DNA of 64,000 nt from Rhodocyclaceae bacterium (lineage in GTDB: Bacteria; Pseudomonadota; Gammaproteobacteria; Burkholderiales; Rhodocyclaceae): positions 124,001-188,000 of the forward strand of contig JADJAS010000002.1 in the NCBI GenBank assembly GCA_016704145.1. The letters run 5' to 3'. Both the position numbers and the translations under genes were made by a program. Positions within the stretch are counted from its first letter, which is position 1, and each line of letters begins with the position of its first letter. Below the pieces are notes generated by a model that was not told the origin of the DNA, did not search any database, and saw nothing but the letters and a program-made list of their open reading frames with translations. Shown piece by piece: positions 24,717 to 30,816 of the stretch.

Positions 24717-25130
24717 CTACGCCACCCGTACCTCGACATGACGCCCCAGCGCACGCGCCGCCGCCTCGATCTGGTCGAAGCGCGACGCGTGATTGAGATC
24801 GAAGAGACGATCAACCTGCGGCAGGTGCCAGCCCAGACGGCGAGCCAGATCGGCCTTGCGCAATCCTTGCTCGGTCATGGCTTGATAGATGCCCAACTTG
24901 GCGCATTCCAACGCCGACGGGCGAACCGTGGGACGGCCATCGGCAGCAGACGGCATGGGCAAGGGCTTGCGATCACCCACATAAAACGCCAAGGCGGATT
25001 CCAACGCATCAACTGCCTGCAACAGCGCCTCGTCCTCATCTGCACCGAAGGTAATCGCTTCCGGCACATCGGGGAATGTCACCAGCACGGTGCCGTCGTC
25101 AGGGGTGAGGGTTACGGGGTATTCAAACAT
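24717..25130 (-). CDS. hicB: HicB-family antitoxin
   Basis: 137 residues. The N-terminal HicB fold (YPVTLTPDDGTVLVTFPDVP, EAITFGADEDEALLQAVDAL) is followed by a helix-turn-helix (LRKADLARRLGWHLPQVDRLF) that should bind the operator. Placed directly after hicA with 9 bases between. It neutralises HicA. Cassette orientation is correct and attC 24646 lies just downstream. Confidence 0.93.
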   Translation of the reverse strand: MFEYPVTLTPDDGTVLVTFPDVPEAITFGADEDEALLQAVDALESALAFYVGDRKPLPMPSAADGRPTVRPSALECAKLGIYQAMTEQGLRKADLARRLGWHLPQVDRLFDLNHASRFDQIEAAARALGRHVEVRVA

Positions 25131-25139
25131 GAGTCCTCC

Positions 25140-25319
25140 TTATTTCAATCCAAGCTGGCGCTTGATGGCGGCTTCCAGCCCTTTGCCGAGTTCTGTCGTT
25201 CCGTGCATCGGCAACACCGATTTTTTACCGTTCAGGAACACATTCAGATGCGAACCCTTACCCTGCGTGAAAGTCGCGCCTTGCTGTTCGAGCCACTTCT
25301 TCATCTGTTTCGAGTTCAT
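25140..25319 (-). CDS. hicA: HicA-family mRNA interferase toxin
   Basis: 59 residues beginning MNSKQMKKWLEQQGATF, with the double-stranded-RNA-binding-like fold and the catalytic histidine in GKGSHLNVFLNGKK. An ATG at 25355 is in frame but lies within the promoter, so it is rejected. The ATG at 25319 begins at the predicted transcription start: the mRNA is likely leaderless and no Shine-Dalgarno is seen. Toxin first, antitoxin second, as in most hicAB loci. Confidence 0.9.
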   Translation of the reverse strand: MNSKQMKKWLEQQGATFTQGKGSHLNVFLNGKKSVLPMHGTTELGKGLEAAIKRQLGLK

Positions 25320-25326
25320 GAAACGA

Positions 25327-25355
25327 ATAATAAACACTTCTGTTGCGTTTGTCAA
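25327..25355 (-). promoter_or_regulatory. hicAB promoter (leaderless)
   Basis: On the minus strand: TTGACA (25355-25350), a 17-base spacer and TATTAT (25332-25327), close to the sigma-70 consensus. The expected start point, about 7 bases after the -10, falls on the first base of hicA (25319-25320). Confidence 0.75.
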
Positions 25356-25396
25356 GGAAAAAGCAACATAAATGTTTTACTTAACGGGGTAGTGAA

Positions 25397-25471
25397 ATGC
25401 CGTTTGAAGAAGTAACGATAGGCGATGCGCGCTTGATCCTTGGCGATTGCCGGGAAGTCACTCCTTGGTAA
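25397..25471 (+). pseudogene. N-terminal scrap of a DNA methyltransferase
   Basis: 24 codons, MPFEEVTIGDARLILGDC then REVTPW and a TAA. The pattern IGDARLILGDCREV is the start of many N4/N6 DNA methyltransferases. Everything after about residue 22 is lost; the stop lies 3 bases before a half attC site, so a deletion probably removed the rest. It reads opposite to hicA. Confidence 0.55.
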
Positions 25472-25473
25472 GG

Positions 25474-25510
25474 GCCTAACGTTTGAATTCACCGGCCTTG
25501 CGCGGCTTTA
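25474..25510 (-). repeat. Half attC site and cassette scrap
   Basis: GCCTAACGTTTGAATTCACC and GGCCTTGCGCGGCTTTA match the left half of the attC at 26359 almost base for base; then the match ends abruptly. The following 25511-25596 has no gene and is probably what is left of a deleted cassette. Confidence 0.75.
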
Positions 25511-25596
25511 ACCCCATAACTCTGCCAATGCTTGGCGCGAGTACGAAGCCCCTTTTGTGACCTTGGCGAATGAGATGGGCATGATGACCCTTGAAT

Positions 25597-25692
25597 GGCT
25601 AACGTTTGAGGTAACCGGCTGCCGGAGCGCGAAGCGCGGAGGGAACCCGCAAGCGCAGCTTGCGGGCGGTCCGGTTGACCGATGGGTTGGGC
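25597..25692 (-). repeat. attC site, long (96 bp)
   Basis: GGCTAAC at 25597-25603 and GTTGGGC at 25686-25692. AACCGG pairs with CCGGTT, again with an extra T in the right arm; a larger branched central part explains the extra length. It ends the HigBA-like cassette. Confidence 0.78.
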
Positions 25693-25698
25693 ACCTTG

Positions 25699-25998
25699 TC
25701 AGGTATGGCTGGCCTCAGCATGCAGCTTTAGCCCAAGGGCACCAATTACCTTAAGGATTGTGTCGAAGCCGGGGCTACGCTCCCCGGAAAGTGCCTTGTA
25801 GAGGCTTTCGCGGGAAAGACCCGCGTCTCGGGCCACTTGGGCCATGCCCTTCGCACGGGCAATATCTCCAAGAGCCTTAGCGATGAAGGCGGCATCGCCA
25901 TCCGCTTCTTCTAGGCAGGCTTCGAGGTAAGCAGCCATCTCCTCCGGAGTTCTGAGGTGTTCTGCAACGTCATAACGAGTGGTAGCGGTCTTTGCCAT
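25699..25998 (-). CDS. HigA-like helix-turn-helix antitoxin
   Basis: 99 residues. RYDVAEHLRTPEEMAAYLEA is typical of the putative addiction-module antitoxin family. The HTH is MAQVARDAGLSRESLYKALS (about residues 52-71), followed by FDTILKVIGALGLKL. The toxin lies just upstream with 5 bases between. It should repress the promoter at 26307-26335 through the TGTAGCC/GGCTACA palindrome. Confidence 0.88.
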   Translation of the reverse strand: MAKTATTRYDVAEHLRTPEEMAAYLEACLEEADGDAAFIAKALGDIARAKGMAQVARDAGLSRESLYKALSGERSPGFDTILKVIGALGLKLHAEASHT

Positions 25999-26003
25999 AG
26001 CGA

Positions 26004-26300
26004 CTACTCCGAAAGGTTCAGCGCGAGACGCAAGGCTGCCTTGATATCTTTGGCTTGAGTGCTCTTGTCTCCGCCAGCCAGGAGAACGATTAGCTCTCGC
26101 CCTCGCTGCTTGAAATACACCCGATAACCGGGACCGTAGTTGATTCGCAACTCGGAAACGCCCTCGCCAACAGGCTCAACGTCGCCAGGGTTGCCAGCGG
26201 CCAGACGCTCAATTCTCGCCTGAACCCGCGCACGCGCCTGGATGTCGCGGAGTGCATCGAGCCACTGGACGAAGATGTCGGTTTTCCGAATTTCGATCAT
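26004..26300 (-). CDS. RelE/HigB-family toxin
   Basis: 98 residues of the phage-derived Gp49/HigB-like 'killer' family: IFVQWLDALRDIQARARV, then RINYGPGYRVYFKQRGRELI and LLAGGDKSTQAKDI. The conserved GYRVYF and GGDKSTQ motifs match small ribosome-dependent RNases. The ATG begins at the predicted transcription start and has no Shine-Dalgarno, so a leaderless mRNA is likely. Intact with its antitoxin. Confidence 0.88.
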   Translation of the reverse strand: MIEIRKTDIFVQWLDALRDIQARARVQARIERLAAGNPGDVEPVGEGVSELRINYGPGYRVYFKQRGRELIVLLAGGDKSTQAKDIKAALRLALNLSE

Positions 26301-26306
26301 AGAAGC

Positions 26307-26335
26307 ACTGTAGCCATGCGGCTACATATTGTCAA
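26307..26335 (-). promoter_or_regulatory. Promoter and operator of the HigBA-like pair
   Basis: On the minus strand TTGACA (26335-26330), 17-base spacer, TACAGT (26312-26307). A perfect 7-bp inverted repeat, TGTAGCC-GCAT-GGCTACA (26309-26326), sits between the boxes and overlaps the -10. The start point falls at the toxin ATG. Confidence 0.78.
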
Positions 26336-26358
26336 TCGGGACCACGGCGCTGAAAGGT

Positions 26359-26427
26359 GCCCAACGTCTGAATTCACCGGCCTTGCGCGGCTTTATGCGC
26401 AAGGTCCGGTGGAATGATGGGTTGGGC
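26359..26427 (-). repeat. attC site (69 bp)
   Basis: GCCCAAC at 26359-26365 and GTTGGGC at 26421-26427 (both fit the RYYYAAC / GTTRRRY rule). Stem CACCGG-CCTTGCGC / GCGCAAGG-T-CCGGTG with the extra T. Ends the BrnTA cassette. Confidence 0.88.
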
Positions 26428-26449
26428 CACTGTTGTAACCACAAAAAAC

Positions 26450-26479
26450 TTGACGTGACTTTCTTTTCGTAACTACAAT
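26450..26479 (+). promoter_or_regulatory. brnTA promoter (leaderless)
   Basis: TTGACG (26450-26455), an 18-base spacer and TACAAT (26474-26479). The expected start point, 7 bases on, is the A of the brnT ATG at 26486. Confidence 0.7.
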
Positions 26480-26485
26480 AAGCGC

Positions 26486-26758
26486 ATGATCGTCTGGGAC
26501 AAAACCAAGCGCGAGAAGAACCTCAAGGCTCACGGCATTGACTTGGCTGAGGTCGGTTGCGTATTCGATGCCCCAATGGTCACGGTGGAAGACGAACGTG
26601 AGCAGTACGGCGAACAACGACTGCAAAGTTTGGGCTGGTTTCGCAACCGCGTTGTCTTCCTTGTATGGACGGAGCGCAATGACAGCGCTCGGGTAATTTC
26701 CTGTCGTTACGGTGACAAACATGAAACGCGCGCCTACTTCGAAGCCCTCGACCTTTAG
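26486..26758 (+). CDS. brnT: BrnT-family toxin
   Basis: 90 residues, normal BrnT length. WDKTKREKNLKAHGIDLAEV is the family signature, with RNRVVFLVWTERNDSARVIS and KHETRAYFE at the end. BrnT is a ribonuclease of the RelE fold. It reads opposite to the cassette direction, so it must use its own promoter, which is visible just upstream and implies a leaderless transcript. Overlaps brnA. Confidence 0.92.
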   Translation: MIVWDKTKREKNLKAHGIDLAEVGCVFDAPMVTVEDEREQYGEQRLQSLGWFRNRVVFLVWTERNDSARVISCRYGDKHETRAYFEALDL

Positions 26759-27041
26759 CAAGGAACAGATGGCGGCAGCCATTGCGGCCGCACCCGACAA
26801 GGTGACTGACCCCGACTGCCCATACGACCCGAACGATGCAGCCGCGGTAAAAGCGTTCTGGGCAAAGGGCAAAGTTCGCCTGCCGGGCCAACGTGGCCCG
26901 CAAAAGCAACCCACCAAGGTTGCGGTAACGGTGCGATACAGCCCTGAGGTCGTGGAGTATTTTCGAGCGACCGGCGAAGGCTGGCAGACCCGCATGAACG
27001 ATGCATTACGGGCGTATGTGAAACGGCACCGCGCAGCGTAA
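26721..27041 (+). CDS. brnA: BrnA-family antitoxin
   Basis: 106 residues from the ATG at 26721 (a GTG at 26712 is the alternative). The N-terminal part includes DKVTDPDCPYDPND; the C-terminal ribbon-helix-helix is KVAVTVRYSPEVVEYFRATG and EGWQTRMNDALRAYV, which should bind the promoter. It overlaps brnT by 38 bases. It ends 18 bases before the attC at 27060, which lies on its right because the pair is inverted in its cassette. A relic of a second BrnA lies at 22771. Confidence 0.92.
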   Translation: MKRAPTSKPSTFSKEQMAAAIAAAPDKVTDPDCPYDPNDAAAVKAFWAKGKVRLPGQRGPQKQPTKVAVTVRYSPEVVEYFRATGEGWQTRMNDALRAYVKRHRAA

Positions 27042-27059
27042 CTCCTCGGCATCTCAGTG

Positions 27060-27129
27060 GCCCAACGTTCGAGGTCAGGGGCGCTGCGCGGCTTTATCGC
27101 GCAGCGTCCCCTGCACCGCAGGGTTAGCC
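27060..27129 (-). repeat. attC site (70 bp)
   Basis: GCCCAAC at 27060-27066 and GTTAGCC at 27123-27129. Stem CAGGGG-CGCTGCGCG / CGCGCAGCG-T-CCCCTG with the extra T in the right arm. Confidence 0.9.
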
Positions 27130-27912
27130 GTCGGTGCGCGGTGAAACGACATATACGCGCCCCATTTCTGGCGCTCCAACTTCTGCCTTAACCAAGACCG
27201 GACGAATCCAAATTCGCTTGATGCTCAACAGTTGCGGACCATGACGTTGGTTTCGCCAGTGCCCGCGGCGCCAGTGGGACTTGGTGAACTCCTTGGAACC
27301 ATCGCCGTCCGTGACGGGGTGAGGAAACAGCGCGCCACAATACCGGACAACAGCGTACCCCTCGGCCGTGAGCGACTGCTTGGCCAGTTGTTTCTGATTG
27401 GGCTTGCCTCGTCCGCCCCAAGGTTGGCGAGTTCAGGCGGAATCGAGATTTGGACTCCGGGAAGATTCGATGCTTCCTCACTGCCGCGCGATAGGGTCAA
27501 CTCGATGACAATCGTTCCCACAGCATCTTGAAAGATGTACGCGCCGTCGACAAACTCGGGTGATACACGTCCTGGGTCGTCGAGAGCGAGATCGGCTTGG
27601 AGCCCGAAGTGCAAAAAGAATGCGCGGTACGGAAGATGCAAACCCTCGAACGAAGAGCTTGTAACGTCAGTGAGCCGAAACGCTGATACGAGATTCGGGG
27701 ATAGCTCAAAAATCTGCCTCCCGAAGCGTACCCATGCGGCATGAATAGCAGCAGTGCGCGTAGCCCGCATGGCATTTGCCTGAAGAATCGGCCAGTGGTC
27801 CGGCGGCTGCGTCGTGGTGATGACATCGAGTTGCGGCACCAATAGCCGAATGCGCCATCGCGAGGTTCGCGTATGACCAGTGCAACAACTCGCCAACGGT
27901 TTTGATTTCCAT
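27124..27912 (-). pseudogene. Frameshifted cassette gene of unknown function
   Basis: Three consecutive minus frames are needed. The start is MEIKTVGELLHWSYANLAM (from 27912). A shift near 27850 leads to LLVPQLDVITTTQPPDHW, LSPNLVSAFRLTDVTSSSF and IPPELANLG. One missing G in the run near 27420 leads to GRGKPNQKQLAKQSLTAEG, SHWRRGHWRNQRHGPQLL and KRIWIRPVLV, ending with a TAA inside the attC right box. The last part resembles a family of conserved hypothetical proteins ending in a HWRRGHWR-type motif. Either a decayed gene or homopolymer errors in the assembly. Correct cassette orientation. Confidence 0.6.
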
Positions 27913-27919
27913 GCGTCAG

Positions 27920-27989
27920 GCCCAACGTGGAGCTTACCGGCTCCGGGCAGATTCATCGCCCGGAGTCCGGGTAGAGCGGAGGGTTGGAG
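27920..27989 (-). repeat. attC site (70 bp)
   Basis: GCCCAAC at 27920-27926 and GTTGGAG at 27983-27989. Stem CCGG-CTCCGGGC / GCCCGGAG-T-CCGG with the extra T. Its right end supplies a GGAGG for the + strand gene at 27996. Confidence 0.87.
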
Positions 27990-27995
27990 GGCGCG

Positions 27996-28310
27996 ATGAC
28001 CTACGAAGAAAAGGCATTGGAAATACTCCGCGCAATGGCGCACCTGGCCGCCGAAGGCAAGAGCCTGACCATCGCCGAGGATTGGGGCTTTGGATCGACC
28101 ACAGTGATTGACCAGGACGGCGCGCATACGCACGTTGGATACGACGGCTACGACGACGAGCAGCGGGGGCTTGAAGCGCTGGTGGACGGACTGCATAGCC
28201 TGTTGGTTGAAAAGCGCGGGCTGTCATTGGCTAAGCCCTCCAACGTAGAGCTAACCGGCGCTGCGCGGCTTTATCGCGCAGCGTCCAGCGACCGAAGGGA
28301 GCGAGGTTGA
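27996..28310 (+). CDS. Small cassette protein of unknown function
   Basis: Start ATG 27996, with GGAGG 5-6 bases upstream formed by the neighbouring attC. About 80 native residues (MTYEEKALEILRAMAHLAAE ... HTHVGYDGYDDEQRGLEAL), acidic and probably folded; no family recognised. From SNVELTGAARLYRAASSD onwards the frame is translated attC, and it stops at 28310. It reads against the cassette direction. No promoter is obvious. Confidence 0.6.
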   Translation: MTYEEKALEILRAMAHLAAEGKSLTIAEDWGFGSTTVIDQDGAHTHVGYDGYDDEQRGLEALVDGLHSLLVEKRGLSLAKPSNVELTGAARLYRAASSDRRERG

Positions 28311-28324
28311 GCGCCATGTTAGAG
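28238..28324 (-). repeat. attC site (87 bp)
   Basis: CTCCAAC at 28238-28244 and GTTAGAG at 28318-28324. It has the shared core CGCTGCGCG-loop-CGCGCAGCG and a T in the right arm. Nearly identical to the broken site at 24188. Confidence 0.83.
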
Positions 28325-28342
28325 GTGGCGTTACAGAATGCC

Positions 28343-28666
28343 TCAACGCCAGAATTTCCCGGACGAATATATTGGCCCGTTGGGGTGTGGTCGCTCATGA
28401 AATGGCGGCTGCGGAATGGCGATAAATTCTTGGGCTTTTTTGTCCGCCGAAAAGCGGGCAAAGCCGTTCCTGCGAAGAGCCGCTTCAGCTTCGGCGACTG
28501 AAGGAAAAGAGAGTCGGTCAAACACACCGGAGGTGTCACCAAAGAAAAACACTGTGCAGCCGTCTGGGTTTTCGTCGATTAGTGCCCAGTTCTGCTGGAG
28601 AAACTCAACAATCTTGAACCAGTAATCCCGGCTGCGGATTTCGACGGGCGTTTCGTTGAAGGGCAT
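28343..28666 (-). CDS. Small cassette protein of unknown function
   Basis: 107 residues from the ATG at 28666; AGAGG from the adjacent attC box lies 5 bases upstream, a common cassette trait. Sequence features are FFFGDTSGVFDRLSFPSVAE and RRNGFARFSADKKAQEFIA, with alternating strands and helices. No membrane span. The frame upstream of 28666 is open but crosses the attC. No function can be assigned. Correct cassette orientation. Confidence 0.65.
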   Translation of the reverse strand: MPFNETPVEIRSRDYWFKIVEFLQQNWALIDENPDGCTVFFFGDTSGVFDRLSFPSVAEAEAALRRNGFARFSADKKAQEFIAIPQPPFHERPHPNGPIYSSGKFWR

Positions 28667-28672
28667 ATGAAC

Positions 28673-28743
28673 CTCTAACGTTCCGCATGAGGGGCGCACG
28701 GCGGCTTTATCGCCGGGCGTCCCTCTCGATGCGGTTGTTGGGC
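28673..28743 (-). repeat. attC site (71 bp)
   Basis: CTCTAAC at 28673-28679 and GTTGGGC at 28737-28743. The arms are GAGGG/CCCTC and GGCG/CGCC around the same GGCTTTAT-type loop as other sites; here the right-arm T can pair with a G. Confidence 0.8.
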
Positions 28744-28765
28744 CTCGCGGCCAGAAGGAGGAATG

Positions 28766-29155
28766 ATGGAAACACTGATTCGAGCACAGCGGGAGCTTTG
28801 GAACGACACCATTGAGATTAACTTCGCGCACCGAAAGCCAACCCCTGGTGTGATTTGCGTCGCGGAGCCGTTAGTGTTCAAGGAGCAACAAGAAGGACTG
28901 TTCTTTGAACCAGCACTGCGCTTGAATACCGGAGAGGCGCAGCGGCTCATGGATGAATTGTGGGACTGCGGATTGCGCCCAAGCGAAGGAACTGGAAGCG
29001 CCGGCAGCCTGCGGGCGACAGAGAAGCATCTGACCGACATGCAGCGGATCGCGTTCATGCTGCTTGAGAGGCCTAACGTAGAGGTCACCGGCGCTGCGCG
29101 GCTTTATCGCGCAGCGTCCGGTGGACCGCCGGGTTGGAGCCCTGAGCGGCCATGA
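28766..29155 (+). CDS. Small cassette protein of unknown function
   Basis: Of two ATGs at 28763 and 28766 the second has the better distance (4) from AGGAGG. About 104 native residues (METLIRAQRELWNDTIEINF, GEAQRLMDELWDCGLRPSEG), acidic, soluble, no family recognised. After RPNVEVTGAARLYRAAS the frame is translated attC and runs to 29155. It reads against the cassette direction with its own ribosome site. Confidence 0.62.
   Translation: METLIRAQRELWNDTIEINFAHRKPTPGVICVAEPLVFKEQQEGLFFEPALRLNTGEAQRLMDELWDCGLRPSEGTGSAGSLRATEKHLTDMQRIAFMLLERPNVEVTGAARLYRAASGGPPGWSPERP
29071..29139 (-). repeat. attC site nearest to attI (69 bp)
   Basis: GCCTAAC at 29071-29077 and GTTGGAG at 29133-29139. On the top (minus) strand the cleaved right box is GTTAGGC, a perfect GTTRRRY. 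Stem CACCGG-CGCTGCGCG / CGCGCAGCG-T-CCGGTG. Confidence 0.9.
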
Positions 29156-29173
29156 CCCAAAGGGTCTGCATTT

Positions 29174-29467
29174 CTATCTGCACCACTGTTGCTCACAGGG
29201 AACACCGTCGTGATTTCCATCCATTTTCACTCCCGGGCAGTTCTTTAGGAAATACGTTGCCTCTGCGCACGATGTCATTTGCGAGCAGTAGGTGCGGCCA
29301 TCGCACTTGAACTGCGTTTCAGCAGTGGGGTTTCGTTCAACTGATGTTCGATCATTGATTTCGACCGTGCTCTCAGAAGCGGCCTGGACAGTGCGGCCGG
29401 ATTGATATTTTGTGTAGCCCTGCCAAGCCAAGAACCCAAGGACTGCAACAATGACGAGACGCTTCAT
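29174..29467 (-). CDS. Excalibur-domain exported cassette protein
   Basis: 97 residues from the ATG at 29467: a signal anchor (MKRLVIVAVLGFLAWQGY), a short linker, then an excalibur calcium-binding domain. Key features are FKCDGRTYCSQMTSC and the DxNxDGxxC loop MDGNHDGVPCEQ; four or more cysteines could form disulfides. Excalibur domains are small extracytoplasmic modules, some linked to nucleases. First cassette after attI and in the sense direction, so best placed for expression. Role unknown. Confidence 0.82.
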   Translation of the reverse strand: MKRLVIVAVLGFLAWQGYTKYQSGRTVQAASESTVEINDRTSVERNPTAETQFKCDGRTYCSQMTSCAEATYFLKNCPGVKMDGNHDGVPCEQQWCR

Positions 29468-29488
29468 AGGGTGGCTCCGGGCCTTGGG

Positions 29489-29606
29489 CTCCAACGTTTA
29501 GTGGACACACAAAGCGGTGTATATTGCGTTCGCATGATGTGCCTAAATTTAGTGGTAATAGCGCAACATTCTGATAATAAATAGTTCATTTATCCTGATT
29601 CCCATT
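29489..29606 (-). other. attI-like recombination site and intI leader
   Basis: On the minus strand GTTGGAG (29495-29489) is the cassette junction of the first cassette. To its right the direct repeat TTTAGTGG occurs twice (29497-29504 and 29548-29555), similar in layout to the DR1/DR2 integrase sites known from attI1. The AT-rich stretch 29540-29600 should hold the intI promoter. The Pc promoter for the cassettes was not located. Confidence 0.65.
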
Positions 29607-30596
29607 ATGGCACCTGCGGAAGCCCCTGTTTCTGGCGCTGCGCCGAAGCTCCTCGATCAAGTCCGTGCACGCATCAGGGTCAAACATTACAGCATCCGCA
29701 CGGAAGATCAATATGTCTTCTGGATAAAGCGCTTCATTTTGTTCCATGGCAAGCGGCATCCGCGCGACATGGGGGCCGTTGAGGTCGAGGCGTTCTTGAG
29801 CGATCTGGCGGTGACTGGCGGCGTGGCGGCCGCCACTCAGAACCAGGCGCTTGCCGCCTTGCTATTCCTCTATCGCGAGGTGCTGCAGATCACGTTGCCG
29901 TGGCTGGACGGCGTGACCCGCGCCAAGCCTTCGCGGCGCCTGCCGGTGGTGCTGACGCCCACCGAGGTGCGCGCCGTGCTCGACCGCATGGACGGCATGT
30001 ACGGCCTGATGGCGCGCCTGCTTTACGGCACGGGCATGCGGCTGATGGAGGGCGTGCGCCTGCGGGTGAAGGATGTGGATTTTGGCCGCAACGAGATTTT
30101 GATCCGCCATGGCAAGGGGGCGAAGGATCGGGTGACGATGCTGCCGGCGGCGCTGGCGGCGCCCTTGCAGGAGCATCTGGCGCGGCGGCGGGTTGTTTAC
30201 GAGGACGACCTGCGCGACGGCAGGGCGGAGGTGTGGTTGCCGGATGCGCTGGCGAAGAAGTATCCGAACGCGGCCACCGAGTGGGGCTGGCAGTTTGTGT
30301 TCTGTTCGGGCAGTCATTCGACCGATCCGCGCAGCGGCCGGGTGCGTCGTCATCACGTTGATGAGAAGCTGTTGCAGCGGGCGATGAAGAAGGCGGTGAC
30401 CGCCGCGCAGTTGCCCAAACCGGCCACACCGCACACGCTGCGGCATTCGTTCGCCACACACCTGCTCGAAGGCGGGCACGACATCCGCACCGTGCAGGAA
30501 CTGCTGGGCCACAGCGATGTTTCGACGACGATGATCTACACCCACGTGCTGAACAAGGGCGGGCGCGGGGTGACGAGTCCGCTCGACCGCCTGTGA
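29607..30596 (+). CDS. intI: Integron integrase (tyrosine recombinase)
   Basis: 329 residues. Catalytic residues of tyrosine recombinases are present: Arg145 (GTGMRLMEG), His276 and Arg279 (PHTLRHSF), His302 (LLGHSD) and Tyr311 (MIYTHV). Between them, residues about 188-232 (VVYEDDLRDGRAEVWLPDAL and ATEWGWQFVF) form the extra domain specific to IntI, which contacts the extrahelical bases of attC. Intact, so the array may still gain and lose cassettes. It is not one of the near-identical clinical classes by its sequence, as far as can be judged. Stop codon overlaps a dispersed repeat. Confidence 0.95.
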   Translation: MAPAEAPVSGAAPKLLDQVRARIRVKHYSIRTEDQYVFWIKRFILFHGKRHPRDMGAVEVEAFLSDLAVTGGVAAATQNQALAALLFLYREVLQITLPWLDGVTRAKPSRRLPVVLTPTEVRAVLDRMDGMYGLMARLLYGTGMRLMEGVRLRVKDVDFGRNEILIRHGKGAKDRVTMLPAALAAPLQEHLARRRVVYEDDLRDGRAEVWLPDALAKKYPNAATEWGWQFVFCSGSHSTDPRSGRVRRHHVDEKLLQRAMKKAVTAAQLPKPATPHTLRHSFATHLLEGGHDIRTVQELLGHSDVSTTMIYTHVLNKGGRGVTSPLDRL

Positions 30597-30619
30597 AAGT
30601 CAGTGCCGGCGGCACGCCG
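30596..30619 (+). repeat. Dispersed 24-bp repeat, copy 4
   Basis: AAAGTCAG, TGCC, GGCGGCACGCCG: begins on the last base of the intI stop codon. From here to 30816 there is no gene I can support. Confidence 0.75.
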
Positions 30620-30816
30620 GCGCGGCTGCTTTGCACATCGATCGCCTTGTGGTAAAACGCAGCGGCTATCGATGTCGCGCCAGGGTCGGCGCCGGAGGGG
30701 AGCCATGCTGGTCGTTACCGTTTCGCCGAAGTTTCAGGTGGTCATGCCGCGACGGCGCGGCGAGGCGGATGCCGTGCCCGGCGTGCGCCATGCGCGGCGG
30801 CGGGACTGAGCGGCCG

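Larger units (their letters stand above)
22771..30596. mobile_element. Chromosomal integron: intI, attI-like region and about ten gene cassettes
   Basis: The integrase gene lies at the right end and reads rightwards; cassettes extend leftwards from the attI-like region at 29489-29606. Eight complete attC-type sites and three half sites are visible. In the clear cases the + strand has an unpaired T in the right arm, so the minus strand is the top strand and the cassettes point away from intI, the standard layout. Cassettes hold toxin-antitoxin pairs, an HNH protein, an excalibur protein and unknowns. The left end, from 22771 to about 24258, is decayed by IS insertions and deletions. The region looks lower in GC than its flanks. 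Confidence 0.88.

Noticed and set aside
25320..25355. Upstream ATG for hicA at 25355
   Set aside because: It lies in the -35 box of the promoter, so it cannot be in the transcript.
29540..29606. LexA box controlling intI
   Set aside because: No CTG-N10-CAG with the usual AT-rich centre could be found; SOS control of this integrase is not supported.
22760..30596. CRISPR array
   Set aside because: The regularly recurring sequences are attC sites: unequal spacing, paired boxes and genes between them; no short repeat-spacer pattern.
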